64,000 bases of DNA from Yponomeuta sedellus (GCA_934045075.1 OW203738.1:5757487-5821486); one strand, 5' to 3'. Positions 1 through 9,787 are shown, counted from the first letter of the stretch. Notes: generated from the letters alone by a model not told the origin. Made by a program: numbers and translations.

Positions 1-50
1 ATGACTAACTGTACCCCGTGGTATCACCCGCTGTTTATTAGGGAAAATTT
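1..50 (-). mobile_element. Helitron-like 3'-end fragment (cut by window edge)
   Basis: Resembles the start of the element at 4094 (ACTAGCTGTGCCCCGCG-type end), with several mismatches. Only the end is left, so the assignment is weak. Confidence 0.3.
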
Positions 51-925
51 GTGATTTTCTCAAGGATCCGCGGGCCGCAGGTTAAGAAACACTGCACTAG
101 AGGGGTACACATACTCAAATATCACTAGACAAATTACTGGCACATTGTTGCAATCTCAACACGACACCAAACGACAATGTTCTTTACTGTAAACTTGATT
201 ATTCGGCTGTGTTAAGCTCTATGTAGAGGGAACAAAGCCTATTTTGCGTTGTTGAATGTAGGTTGTTATGTGAAAACGATTAGCTAACGTAAGTGGGCAT
301 ATTAGTAACAACTAAGTAATAGCATATATAGTGCATGATTATTGGTAAAGGTCCCTCTTGTTTGGAATTTAGCGCGCTGACCGATGTTGCGGGCAAAATG
401 TCATGCGCCTGCGCCGCTGTTCGTACAAAAGACATCAACGATCATAAGGTGACAAGACTTCGATTTTACTGTTATTTCAGCGAAACTGTGTTTTTGAACC
501 CATTATGTTTAAGTGACTGAATAATATTATTTTGTCTTTTAAAACTATTGTTTTAAAATTTATATTTTTTTTATTTCATATTTCTTTTTAATATATACTA
601 TCATTATTTTATTTGGTGTATATATTAATATAGGCCGACCAAAGTTAAAATTAAAATCTAAATAAAGAAACTAAGAAAAATTTAATTGCCTATTGTAAAT
701 TCTAAGAGAGATGCTGTCACAGATATTTTATTAAATATTTACTATTGTAATTTTTTATCCGTATATTTTAAATTACTTTAAAATATATTAATTAGCGTAA
801 ATTAATCGCTATATATCATATTATCATTTTTTTATGTTAATGACTTTTAAGTTTGGCTCATCTTGATAATTTATGGATGCTGATATCCAATACGAGTAAA
901 TACATTTCTGCCTTTCCTATTGATA
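51..925. other. AT-rich stretch without recognised feature
   Basis: Strongly AT-rich from about 520 onward. The longest frame (335-520, 61 codons) shows no domain and no codon bias that I can see. Nothing supports a gene. Confidence 0.6.
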
Positions 926-930
926 TATTA

Positions 931-1055
931 CAGAAACCGATGTGCGAGGATGCAACGAGTTATGTATGAATGTTGATAAAGCGAAAATGTTGTGTTAGGA
1001 TCCTAGCAATGGGCGGCCCCTAGTCTCTGCCGACCCCTATGGGAATCAAGTGTGA
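931..1055 (+). pseudogene. RTE-like LINE C-terminal relic and 3' end
   Basis: Reads RNRCARMQRVM and then, after in-frame stops, a weak match to the ...VSAYPSG end of this LINE family. A better preserved copy lies at 33228-33365 (STRNRRACSQRLMN ... YPSG). Only the last ~40 codons remain, with stops, so it is dead. The family match is from memory and from comparison between copies in this window. Confidence 0.55.
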
Positions 1056-1108
1056 GTTTATGTTAAATTTTTATTCAAACAGCAATCATAACATAACATT
1101 CACCTACA

Positions 1109-1287
1109 GGTACATACATTACTTTGACCCTACACTAGTATACCCTGTGTCGTGGGAACCAGAAACAGCGACATCATAAACATGTAAACATCCAAGACCT
1201 GGGGTTTATTTTTCCCCTGCCGGGGTTCGAACCCGGGACCTCTTGCATGGTAGGCAGAAGCACTACCGCTGCGCCACCGAGGTCGTC
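1109..1287 (-). mobile_element. SINE S-D copy
   Basis: Reverse complement has a tRNA-like head with A-box-like TGGCGCAGCGG and B box GGTTCGAACCCC, an A/T-rich spacer, then a body containing ACATGTTTATGATGTCGC. Near full length when compared with the copy at 37856-38034. Confidence 0.8.
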
Positions 1288-1503
1288 AATCAAGAAGGAG
1301 GAAGACCAACGTACCATACCCGTACGGACGTGCGGGTACGTACCAATTACTTTGGCTATTTTCAAAGTTACGTAGATTTGCAAATTTGTATAGTAAATAC
1401 CACGCGCTACCTGTGAAGGAAAACACCGTGAAGAAACCTGCGGTTGGTTGGCTCTTCACGTATTGACTTATTTATTCTGTGGACTAAATAGAATAAACAT
1501 AAT

Positions 1504-1664
1504 GTACGCAATACAGAGAATATTGTAAAGAGGTTCGAAATTTCCCTGATGTCGATGAGTCGCCTATTAGCTCAGTTGGAAAGAGTGCTGGCACGGTTAG
1601 CCAGAGGTCGCGGGTTTGAATCCCGGTATGGGTGGAATTTTTAGCCTCTAAATAGGTTTTCAGA
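1504..1664 (+). mobile_element. SINE S-A copy, short 3' end
   Basis: Shows the conserved leader (GAATATTGTAAAGAGGTTCG), A box TAGCTCAGTTGG, B box GGTTTGAATCC and the 3' segment TTTTTAGCCTCTAAATAGG. The tRNA-like part is too diverged and too repeated to be a tRNA gene. Confidence 0.85.
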
Positions 1665-1700
1665 ATAAACAAGTCAATACGTGGACTATGCATGGAGGGG

Positions 1701-1850
1701 GAACGGTCGGTGGGCAGGCCAGCAGCCAGATGGTCAGATGACCTAAGTAAAGTAGCCGGCAAACAGTGGAGGACACTAGCGCGAGACCGTGCTGGTTGGC
1801 GTGGAAATGAAGAGGCCTATGCCCAGCAGTGGAGTTTACCGGGCTCATGA
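1701..1850 (+). pseudogene. RTE-like LINE C-terminus
   Basis: An open frame of 49 codons ends at the stop at 1848. It reads RSVGRPAARWSDDLSKVAG, then ...ARDRAGWRGNEEAYAQQW. This is the C-terminal pattern of reverse transcriptases of lepidopteran RTE-type LINEs as I remember it, followed by GCCCAGCAGTGG and a short TGATGATT tail. Everything upstream is lost, so this is a 5'-truncated dead insertion. Confidence 0.75.
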
Positions 1851-2117
1851 TGATTCCGTGGACTAGGCCGACTAAGCTCTCAGGATGGTATAAGTGCTGG
1901 GCAAGCCTATATTCTATGTAAAAACATCAATGTCCCAGGCAGGCAGTGTCTGAGTGGTCCCTTCACCCATCTAGTGTGAGTGAAAGTGCAACTAGACGCT
2001 GTATAAATCATTTACATACAATTACATAGATAATTAGATAGATTAATTAATTATATAGATTCAAAGACCAAAGTTTTAAGGAAAAGGCTCGTCAAGGTTA
2101 TACATTCTTTTTGTTGC

Positions 2118-2303
2118 ACCAACCCGCGCTGAGGACAATTTTTAAAAACCTATTTAGAAGCTGAAAATTCCACCCATGCCGGGACTCGAACCCGCGACCT
2201 CTGGTACGGTTAGCCAGAGGTCGCGGGTTCAAGTCCCTGGGCGTGGGCGTGGGCATGGGCATGGGCGGAATTTTCAGTCTCTAAATAGGTTTTTAAAAAG
2301 TCG
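2118..2303. mobile_element. Foldback S-A element
   Basis: A reverse S-A 3' half (ACCTATTTAGAAGCTG ... CCGGGACTCGAACC) meets a forward 3' half (CGCGGGTTCAAGTCC ... CTCTAAATAGGTTTTT), giving an imperfect palindrome around ~2210. The forward half carries a small GGGC(A/G)T tandem expansion at 2241-2264. Confidence 0.75.
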
Positions 2304-2446
2304 TCAAGGGTCTAAGTAAATTACTGGAAAAGAAATTGATTTCGTTAAGCTACAAAAGCACAAAAATTATATATACATTTATCTCTTCACTCTATGTACT
2401 CATCATATAGAACAATTAGTTGCAGCCTAATCAATGGATTTTAGTA

Positions 2447-2795
2447 GAAGCACTCCTGGCCTCAGCGAATCTAGCGATTGGAATCCATCACTTGAGTTAG
2501 GCAACAACAGGCGCGGTCAGGTGCAGGATGGGTGACCGTCCCTTGACTGCCGCCTGTGGCATTTTTGCCGAGCACGTCCGTGCTTTGCAAGGCACGCTAA
2601 GCCGTTGGTGCAGGATGCCATCTAATGGCGGTTGTAAAGCCATATCAGAGGCCTTGATAACTTCTGACTGTAAGACCAGCCACTGTCTTACAATCCTCCA
2701 CCAATCCAGCCTTGGCGCCCGTGGTGGAGTATAGGTTATTCTTCCTGGGATGCAGGAAAAGACCCGTGCCTCAGCAGTGGGGACATACAAGGAAA
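2447..2795 (+). mobile_element. SINE S-C copy, near full length
   Basis: Head ACTCCTGGCCTCAGCGAA, diverged from the GCGCTCGTGGCCTAG consensus. The body includes CTTCTGACTGTAAGACC and CCGTGGTGGAGTATAGG, and the end is CAGCAGTGGGGACATACAAG. Open frames here are SINE shadows. Confidence 0.85.
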
Positions 2796-3346
2796 AAGTT
2801 TATTGCCACCAACTAAACACTGGTTTTAAAGAATAAAGTTTACATTTGGTTAACATACACATTTTTACAAACTAGTCTCACCAGGTAACAATAATTTATA
2901 GTGTCATTGGCACTTTTTACATACAAAGGTTGATATCTAATCAATGGATTTTAACAAAGTTTAGAGCCACAAATCTTCCTTGGCTCCTCTCCCATTCCTA
3001 GCCTACGTGACCCATGGCCTTATTACAAAAGTCAGATGAAAAACAAAATAGAATCAAAACAAACTCAATTTTTTTTCGGCTGATCACGTACGAGTGTAAC
3101 GTTCATTCGTTAATTGATGCTGCCTCTGGTCGCCCGGTGATGGCCTTACAAAATGCTTACAGTCACAGCTCACCAGTTCGACATCAGAACTGTTACAGTT
3201 TGATCACCCGATACAAAATGCTGACCTTTTGACGTCGACATACGAGAGGTTAATTCGATTTCGGAACAACTGTTCTGCGGTGACTCGGTTTTACGTAGCA
3301 GAGACGATGTACAGTCAATGTTAAAATACAATATATACATAGATAA
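2796..3346. other. No feature recognised
   Basis: Mixed-composition DNA. A 72-codon frame at 3014-3232 has no recognisable domain. Confidence 0.5.
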
Positions 3347-3468
3347 CATCCAAGGCCCGAGAAAAACTAAAAAAAATCGTTTCCTCATTTGACCCGGCCG
3401 GGGATCGAACCCGAGACCTTCAGTTTTACAGTCAGCGTGCCAAACCGCTGCGCGACCGAGGTCGTCAA
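3347..3468 (-). mobile_element. SINE S-E copy
   Basis: Reverse complement starts GACGACCTCGGTCGCGCAGC, has the B box GGTTCGATCCCC and ends TTGGATGTTATCTATG. A shorter relative lies at 35569-35690. The A box (GCGCAGCGG) is good, but the element is a SINE and not a tRNA gene. Confidence 0.75.
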
Positions 3469-3474
3469 TGTAGG

Positions 3475-3818
3475 TACAGTACCACACAAGAAATAAGTCT
3501 CGCAGATGTACCTGCGCAGATGACCAAATTTTGGATGTGCGGCAAGTTGATCGACTAATCAGTTTCATTTTATGGCAGGCCGCGCGCCTTTGTTGCTATT
3601 GGTTGATTCAACGTCATCGATGCAGGTGACTATTAGTTTGGCAATATTAGCGTGAGCGAAATAGGTAGAGCTACTGCGGCAATCAATTCTGCACCTTAAC
3701 CGTATCGGTTAAAGATCATGTTGAATGTACTTAGAGCTTCGGGTACTTTTGTTACACTTCTTTATAGTCTGCGCGAACGTAAATTACCGAAGGGACTTTT
3801 ATGATGTGTAGTAATGTA
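3475..3818. mobile_element. MITE-R copy 1
   Basis: About 344 bp, nearly identical to 45921-46269. The ends are inverted: left TACAGTACCACACAAG, right complement TACATTACTACACATC. The leading TA could be a TA target duplication as in Tc1/mariner MITEs. No coding potential. It sits right after the S-E copy. Confidence 0.75.
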
Positions 3819-3821
3819 AGA

Positions 3822-4050
3822 TGTTTTATGCCACACCTGGCAGTAAAGTGGCTTTTACCGCACGCTGCGCGTACGGAAAAAGCCGCTTTCTGGCCAAGTG
3901 TAGACATAAAAAGATGTACACAACACGGGAGGTAATAAAGAAAGCTCTCGCTCGCATATTTACGTCCCTCGCTTGCAGCTCGGGCCGCAAACTTCTGCGA
4001 TCTCGGCCTTTCTTTGTATTACCACCCTAGTTGTATAATGTACTATTATT
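3822..4050. repeat. Foldback element F copy 1
   Basis: Contains an inverted pair, GAGGTAATAAAGAAAG and CTTTCTTTGTATTACC, around a core with CCCTCGCTTGCAGCTCGGG. The core and the end ATAATGTACTATTA recur at 10915-11068, so this is a dispersed foldback repeat of unknown class. Confidence 0.6.
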
Positions 4051-4093
4051 TTGTTCTGCTGCACGGTCCGACGAAAGATACAATATTTTTTAC

Positions 4094-4203
4094 TAGCTGT
4101 GCCCCGCGTTATTACCCGCGGTTTATCAATTTTCCCATGGGAATTAGAAATTAGAAATTTTCCCGCGGTAAAATGTAACCTGGTGTTAACATTCAAGTAT
4201 AAT
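4094..4203 (-). mobile_element. Helitron 3'-end fragment
   Basis: Starts ACTAGCTGTGCCCCGCG, the reverse complement of a Helitron end of the type ...AGCTAGT. It is interrupted by the S-D copy that follows, and the 5' TC end is not visible. Confidence 0.5.
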
Positions 4204-4204
4204 A

Positions 4205-4337
4205 TACATTGCTTCTGGCCCCACACTAGGATACCCTATGTCGTGTGAACCAGAAACAACGACATCACAAACATGTAAACATCCCAGACCTGGTTTTTTT
4301 TCCCCAGCCAGGGTTCAAACTTGGGCCCTCTATGATT
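4205..4337 (-). mobile_element. SINE S-D copy, 5' truncated
   Basis: Body with ACATGTTTGTGATGTCG and the tRNA-like B box region (reverse complement GTTTGAACCCTGG). The tRNA head is cut off. Confidence 0.75.
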
Positions 4338-5100
4338 CCATTTAATGTTTTGTTGTTAGTCCCTTCATGGTGATGTTGTAGGTATTTGTGAAGATCTTGG
4401 CAATGAGAGAAAATTGTAGTACTTGTTTTTTAGAAAATCACATTAAATTTGTACAAATTGCCCCAGTCTGGGTGTATCTTTCACGATAATAAAAGAACCC
4501 ATGCCATGGTATCTTATTACCTAGGCACTCGTAGCAACGTCGCAAATTAGGTGTATTAGATTTAGAATGAAATGAAAAAATCTGAACCTAGGATTAAGTC
4601 TTATTCTGTTTTAAGTTGTTTATTGATGAGGCAATAAATATTTTTTTATCATTATCATATTGTTTTATTTATTTTTTGCAAGAAAAATAATTACATTACA
4701 GTTAAAACTATTGCGTAATTAATTTCCTTTAACATTATACATTGTACATATTACATTTAAAAACCATAAAGAATTAGAACGTTAAAATTATATACATACG
4801 AGTATGTACAATTTACTTTAGATTTAATTTAAAATTAATACAAAAACAAAATTTGAACTACAATCCATTCATATGTCAAGAAATTAGAAAGAGAAACATT
4901 TATTACATGAACAGTCACACACACAAAACATCTAACAAATACGAAACAGACTTATCGGAGAGCAATCAAAGGGTAGTAAAGACAATTTAAACAGTTTTGT
5001 CGCGGTGTGTTTCCGTTGCTGCAAAAGGCAGCTGACTCAGCATTTTGCTGAGGTTGGAGGGTGGAGTAAGAATGGAAATTAATTCCATTTGATCTTATCT
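4338..5100. other. AT-rich stretch without recognised feature
   Basis: Many short A/T runs and no convincing frame. The CCCCAGTCTGGGTGTAT at 4462 is a short match to repeat S-F. Confidence 0.6.
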
Positions 5101-5498
5101 CATGTTATCTTTGAAAACCTACAACTCAGCCCAAATACAGCGGATAACATTGTACATGGTGTTCGCGCGAGAATCGATCGCGCGACGTAATCATGAATCT
5201 GTGGTCATTCATTCATTACTCTGGTTGTTCCGGTGCCGTCGCTCGTGCCGCTCGCTCGCTACTAATTTTATCCATCCATCTGCACACACATTTGCACTGT
5301 GACATACGCGCGTGATAAGTGCTCGAATTCTCGTGAAGTGATAGACATTTAGTGACTAATTAACTTTATCAGCTCAAAGAACAATATTAGACTATAAGTG
5401 AACAGTGCAGGAGTGTTCTCCGTTGGACGCATCAGCTCATCCATCACCGCTCATCATCTGCCCAACAGCTAAAGCGAGCCATCATCCACCATCACCAA
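5101..5498 (+). other. Candidate host 5' noncoding exon
   Basis: Stands out as GC-richer and free of the repeat families. It carries the palindromic GCGCGAGAATCGATCGCGCG (5163-5182), a CT/GC-rich run, and then an AGTGA/GTGAA-rich stretch typical of insect 5' UTRs, for example GTGAACAGTGCAGGAGTG. It ends at CCAA|GTAAGTCC, a strong splice donor with GT at 5499. No long frame supports coding. If correct, most of the window downstream would be a first intron. This is inference from composition and the donor alone. Confidence 0.3.
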
Positions 5499-6057
5499 GT
5501 AAGTCCATTCACTTCACCTCCCATTCCGCTCTCTCAACCAGCCCATCGTGAGGTAGACCTAGCCGACAGTGGCTAACTACCACATGGACATTCAACAAAC
5601 GGAATGTAAATTTTTGAACTAAAACTTTCGTAAGCATTGTAGGGTATTGTTAACAATACCCGTAAGTAGATCCGGACTAAAAGTCTGGAATGTAAATTCT
5701 TTACGTTCGAATACATTTTTGATTTTGACACTGACTTTCTCATCCAACTATACTTTAGTTGCGACTCCAATTAGTAATGCCTTCACACTATTGTTGCAAG
5801 CTCGCTCGTAACGTACCAAATGTCAACCAGGTAGGTACAAGCAAACTCTTAGCACTTTACTAATTAGCTTAACTGCTTAGACAATAGGCACGTATGGGCA
5901 TTTAACTAACTAGGGCATGGTAGCTTGTGTCGCTTTGAAATATCTCTTATTTTGACGCCTTAAGGCAGAGTATTGAATAGAAAAAGGATTATCCGGGTTG
6001 AGTCTGGGAGTTGGTGATAGTTTTATGCGAATGTCAACAAGATTTCGATTGATATTG
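5499..6057. other. No feature recognised
   Basis: Ordinary composition. It holds GGTATTGTTAACAATACC (5643-5660), a perfect short palindrome. A 65-codon reverse frame (5573-5770) has no domain. Confidence 0.5.
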
Positions 6058-6324
6058 AAGTGGCGGTAGCTCAGTGGGTAGAATAATGGACTCGGAAGCG
6101 ATAGACCCAGGTTCTATTCCCACTGCGTGCATGAACTAGTTACTTAGACCTGAGATTTTTGCACTTAGCCTCATAGTTGAGCCATTGTACGTAGCAAGCG
6201 CTGAGGTACGCTAACACCTCAGACACTAGGGTTTCCTTACCATGTTTTCTTTCACCGTCAGCGGGTTACTACCCGCTAAGTAAGCGACGGTAAGTTATGT
6301 ACATTTGTGAAAATATAGTAGCAA
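6058..6324 (+). mobile_element. SINE S-I copy, forward
   Basis: tRNA-like head with A box TAGCTCAGTGGG and B box GGTTCTATTCC at 6068-6122, followed by a ~200-bp body ending TACATTTGTGAAAATATAG. It meets a reverse copy tail to tail at 6325-6328. Confidence 0.65.
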
Positions 6325-6362
6325 TACTTTGTTACTATATTTTCACAAATGTACATAACTTA
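6291..6362. repeat. Near-perfect palindrome at SINE S-I tail junction
   Basis: Arms 6291-6324 and 6329-6362 (34 bp) differ at one position and are separated by 4 bp. They are the inverted tails of the two S-I copies. Confidence 0.9.
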
Positions 6363-6456
6363 GAAAACAAAGTCATTGGTACATACCGGGGTTCGAACCC
6401 ACGACCTCCCGATTGAGAAGCCGGCGTTTTACACCGCTCCGCTACCACCGCTCTCC
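6329..6456 (-). mobile_element. SINE S-I copy, reverse
   Basis: Reverse complement reads GAGAGCGGTGGTAGCGGAGC, then B box GGTTCGAACCCC, then TACCAATGACTTTG and the shared tail. The tRNA-like fold looks plausible, but the tail and the paired copy mark it as a SINE. Confidence 0.65.
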
Positions 6457-6565
6457 ATGTGCGTGCTTTGTTCTAAGTTATCTAAGTGTTTTCTAAGTTA
6501 TAGCAGCAATAACACTTGCTAACGGTTAAGAAAAACGTCGTGAAGAAATTTCAGTGTATATTACT

Positions 6566-6766
6566 TTTAATGCACTAACCCGTACTAAGGACAATTTTAA
6601 AAACCTATTTGTAGGCTAAAAATTACACCCATGCCGGGATTCGAACCCGCGACCTCTGAGTATCCATGCCAGCGCTCTTCCCAACTGAGCTAATGGCCAA
6701 CTGTACGTAATACAGAGAATATTGTAAAGAGGTTCGAAATTTCACTGGTACGCGTGAGTCGCCCGA
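6566..6766. mobile_element. Foldback S-A element
   Basis: 6566-6705 is a reverse S-A with the long 3' end (TTTTAATGCACTAACCCG). 6706-6766 is a forward S-A leader (GTACGTAATACAGAGAATAT). The two are joined head to head inside the SINE. Confidence 0.8.
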
Positions 6767-6799
6767 ATTATAAATAGTTATAGATTAAACGAGTCTTCG

Positions 6800-6910
6800 T
6801 CATCGTCGTCAGACTATACTAGTCCACTGCTAGACATAGCCCTCCCTAATTGTACTGCAGGGGGCGCTGCTGCCCACTCCCCGGTTTGTGTCCCTTTCCG
6901 GGTCTTTCAA
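6800..6910 (-). mobile_element. SINE S-B fragment
   Basis: Begins with the complement of the S-B tail (CAGACTATACTAGTCCACTG) and lacks its middle. It retains CTGCAGGGGGCGCTGCTG. Confidence 0.75.
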
Positions 6911-6924
6911 ACGGGTCTAATCGC

Positions 6925-7055
6925 AATTATTTATTCGTTAAAACGTTATTTCCCGTTATTACTTTATTTCCCGACGTTTCGGCAGCGTTACAGTTGGCTG
7001 TGGTTTCGGGTAGACTGAAGTGGCGAGTAGATACAGTCAATTATTGTGGGTAGTC
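6925..7055 (+). repeat. CGACGTTTCGGCA repeat fragment
   Basis: TTTCCCGACGTTTCGGCAGC resembles the core of the element at 26510-26740 (CAAAGTTTCGGCAC). Class unknown. Confidence 0.4.
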
Positions 7056-7690
7056 ACTTTTAATTTTTCGTAGCTGGCCGACACACAACACTTACTCCGC
7101 TCACAGACAGGTCCGGTGATAAGGCGCGTGATTTGTGTTTACTTAGCACTGGATATCACGTACTTAGCACTGGGTTTCACGTGCTTGAAAGCTTAAATCC
7201 ATCCTCTCTGTTGAAATTCTTTGCTTTCCGAATCTGTTCCAAGTTAAAAGTCTGCATAATTCATCATTCTCTGAATCTAGAAAAGAGCAACGAGAATAGG
7301 AATCGCGACCCATACTGTCGGTCCCTTTGTATTTGTACTGAAGGTACTTATGCCACATTACAGGCCATTACAATACAGACTGGTAAAGCGGTCTACAGAG
7401 ACAATACCGTGTCATTATGCGACATAGTCCTCGTATCAGATCCGTGCGTTTTGCCCGCGAGTGTGTGCATAGTTATTTTATCGATAATATCCGATCTTAC
7501 GTACAGGACGCTCGGTAGAACGAAGATGACCACCTTACTATCTAAATGACAAAAAAGCCGACCTCAGAACACTAAGGAACTAAAAATGCGGAGATAATTT
7601 AAACGAATATGACCTTCATATTCGGTATACTGTAGGAATTGTAGAAGAATAGTTGAGAGTCACGAGCGCTTCTTACTCCAAAAGTCGTTG
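7056..7690. other. No feature recognised; one 138-codon frame
   Basis: The frame 7133-7549 (+) is open for 138 codons. It begins with a tandem echo (ACTTAGCACTGG... repeated at 7139 and 7162) and has no motif or domain that I recognise. I cannot call it a gene. Confidence 0.4.
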
Positions 7691-8022
7691 AAGCGCTCGT
7701 GGCCTAGGCGAACCGAGTGATTAGAATCAATCACTTGGTTACGCTACAACAGGCTCGATCTGGTAGAGGATGGGTGAGCGTCCCGTAACTACCGCTAGTG
7801 TCATTTTTTCGAGCGCCGTTGGTGCCGGCTGTCATATAATGGCAGTCGTTAAGCCATGTCAGAGGCCTTGTGGGCGGCTTGATAACTTCTGACAGTAAGA
7901 CCCGCCACTGCCTTACAATCATCCACCAACCCGGACTTGGCCCCCGTGGTGAAATGGCCTAACCTTCCTGCGATCCAGGAAGAGACCCGTGCCCCAGCAG
8001 TGGGGATATACATGGGTTGATA
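7691..8022 (+). mobile_element. SINE S-C copy with internal deletion
   Basis: Complete head AAGCGCTCGTGGCCTAGGCG and end CAGCAGTGGGGATATACATG. The segment around CTTCCGTGCTTCGCAAGGC is missing. Confidence 0.9.
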
Positions 8023-8182
8023 ACGATTTTACAGTCGGTGCCCAAAATGTATGTGCTTGTGCGGAGCTTGACACCGACGAGTAAGTATTACACTTTAGGG
8101 CCAGGACGAAGGAGAAGATTCCATAGCTACTTAAGGGATTATGTCCTTTTTAATATCAGAGAATATCAGAGAGTTTTAATTC
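8023..8182. other. Spacer between two S-C copies
   Basis: No recognisable element. Confidence 0.5.
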
Positions 8183-8412
8183 CATGTCAGAGGCTTTATG
8201 GGCGGCTTGATAACTTCTCACAGTAAGGCTCGCAGTAAGCTATGTTACAGGCCTTATGGTCGGCTTTGTAACTTCTCACTGTAAGGCCCGCCACTGTCTT
8301 ACAATCCTCCACCAACCTGGACTTGGCCCCCGTGGTGGAGTATGGCCTAAACTTTCTGCGATGCAGGAAGACACCCGTGCCCCAACAGTGGGGACGTATA
8401 AGAGTTGATATC
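8183..8412 (+). mobile_element. SINE S-C 3' part with internal duplication
   Basis: The segment from CCATGTCAGAGGC to CTCACAGTAAGGC is present twice (8183-8229 and 8238-8288) before the normal 3' half. Confidence 0.8.
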
Positions 8413-8417
8413 GATTC

Positions 8418-8602
8418 TTTTTAATGCACGATAACCCGTGCTAAGTACAATTGTAAAAACCTATTTAGAGGCTAAGTTACACCCATGCCGGGACTCGAAC
8501 CCGCGACCTCTGGCTAACCTGGCACTCTGGAACGGTTAGCCAGTGGTCGCGGGTTCGAGTCCCGGCATGGGTGGAATTTTTAGCCTCTTAATAGGTACTT
8601 AA
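8418..8602. mobile_element. Foldback S-A element
   Basis: Reverse long-end S-A (ATGCACGATAACCCGTGCTA ... CCGGGACTCGAACC) fused to forward S-A 3' half (CGCGGGTTCGAGTCCC ... CTCTTAATAGG). Confidence 0.8.
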
Positions 8603-8925
8603 AGGACTCCAATACTCCATGAGGTTAACCATTTAAATAAAGTTAAATTCTGACTACTTTTAGGTTGTTCGCACTTTAGGTAGTGGATTCCAAAAATCAC
8701 TATTTACATGCTTGAGACAATAGAAAGGTGTTATTTTGCAAAAAAAATATCTGTAAAAGATCATAACTATTCTTCATGGTAGCGATATTGTCTAGAGCAC
8801 AACAACCTTCACATGCGTGCACTCTACGCAGTAAAATTACAAGTGACTAAAATGTAAAGGTTGATGTAATGTCGACAGCTAATGACGCTCATTGAAACCT
8901 AGACTTCACAGTGCGTGTTCTATTG
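8603..8925. other. No feature recognised
   Basis: Ordinary composition and no convincing open frame. Confidence 0.5.
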
Positions 8926-9015
8926 TTTTATGTACGCCGTAGGTCAAAGATAACCCAGACTTAACCCGCCACAGGTGCGGCGGGGTCCACCATACCTCTC
9001 TGTCGTCATGACGTA
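8926..9015 (+). repeat. 90-bp direct repeat, left copy
   Basis: Matches 9151-9240 at 89 of 90 positions (AAAGAT here, AATGAT there). It begins TTTTATGTACGCCGTAGG and ends GTCGTCATGACGTA. Confidence 0.95.
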
Positions 9016-9150
9016 AGTATGTGTTTGTGAAGTTCTCAAGTTATCTCACGAAGTACAAATTGTTGTACTAAAGATGTATCTATGAATATTTCTTTTTTGT
9101 ATTATTCTTTTACTTGTAATTGGCAAATAAACTATATTTTATTTTATTTA
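9016..9150 (+). mobile_element. Non-LTR 3'-end insertion with (TTTTA) tail
   Basis: 135 bp ending AATAAACTATATTTTATTTT, a polyadenylation-like signal followed by a simple tail. The flanking 90-bp direct repeats look like a very long target-site duplication. Confidence 0.6.
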
Positions 9151-9240
9151 TTTTATGTACGCCGTAGGTCAATGATAACCCAGACTTAACCCGCCACAGG
9201 TGCGGCGGGGTCCACCATACCTCTCTGTCGTCATGACGTA
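9151..9240 (+). repeat. 90-bp direct repeat, right copy
   Basis: Partner of 8926-9015; see that entry. Confidence 0.95.
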
Positions 9241-9395
9241 TATGTTCGTATTACAATACTAATGACGAGACTGCGCATGCGCCGTGCGAACAGTGGGGCG
9301 TCCTCCAAGATATGGCCTCGGTCTTCGGGAAATTGTGGAATTAGCTCAAGTAAGTACTTTCGCAGAAGAATTGAGATTTTATGTACATTGTAAGG

Positions 9396-9432
9396 GTTGT
9401 CTGAAAGAGATCTCTTTAAGTGATAAGGCTTC
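9396..9432 (+). mobile_element. NL-J fragment
   Basis: GGTTGTCTGAAAGAGATC followed by GATAAGGC, the conserved start of the NL-J 3' end. Confidence 0.55.
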
Positions 9433-9472
9433 CGTCTGCACTCTTAGGACTAAGACTTAGAGACAGATTAGG

Positions 9473-9619
9473 ACTTAAAAAAGACTATGTTTGGAGTTTT
9501 TTGGCCATTTTTTCTCCAAAATGATCTAGATTTTAAAATGGACACCTAGTTTGAATTGTAACGTTCATTAAGCCGCAGCTTCTGCGCTACTTTGAATAAA
9601 ACATTTTCATTTCATTAGG
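9473..9619 (+). mobile_element. 3' end of the 16.5-kb LINE family
   Basis: Same 3' UTR as 19084-19233: TTTTTTCTCCAAAATGATC, GGACACCTAGTTTGAATTG and the TTTTCATTTCATT tail. Everything upstream is lost. Confidence 0.9.
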
Positions 9620-9620
9620 T

Positions 9621-9762
9621 TAAGAAATATTTACACTATTTTTTTATTTTTAATGCACTAACCCGTGCTAAGGAACAAATTTAAAAACCTATTTAGAGGC
9701 TAAAAATCCCGGCATGGGTGAAATTTTTAGCCTCTAAATAGGTTTTTAAATAAGAAATATTT
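9621..9762. mobile_element. Foldback S-A insertion with 12-bp TSD
   Basis: Target duplication TAAGAAATATTT at 9621-9632 and 9751-9762. The 118-bp insert is a reverse long S-A 3' end (ACACTATTTTTTTATTTTTA ...) joined to a forward short 3' end (... CTAAATAGGTTTTTAAA). The folded form therefore inserted as one unit. Confidence 0.9.
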
Positions 9763-9787
9763 GTGTAATTTCCATTTTTATATACAA

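Noticed and set aside
2497..2790. Open frames repeated at 36441, 40026, 56979 (GPSPGWWRIVRQWRALLSE type)
   Set aside because: All map to S-C SINEs in different places; shared frames come from shared repeat DNA.
7133..7549. 138-codon frame as a gene
   Set aside because: No domain, no clear codon bias, and an internal echo repeat at its start. Listed only as unassigned.
8183..8412. Regularly repeated S-C words as a CRISPR-like array
   Set aside because: Only one duplicated SINE segment, no regular spacers, eukaryotic context.
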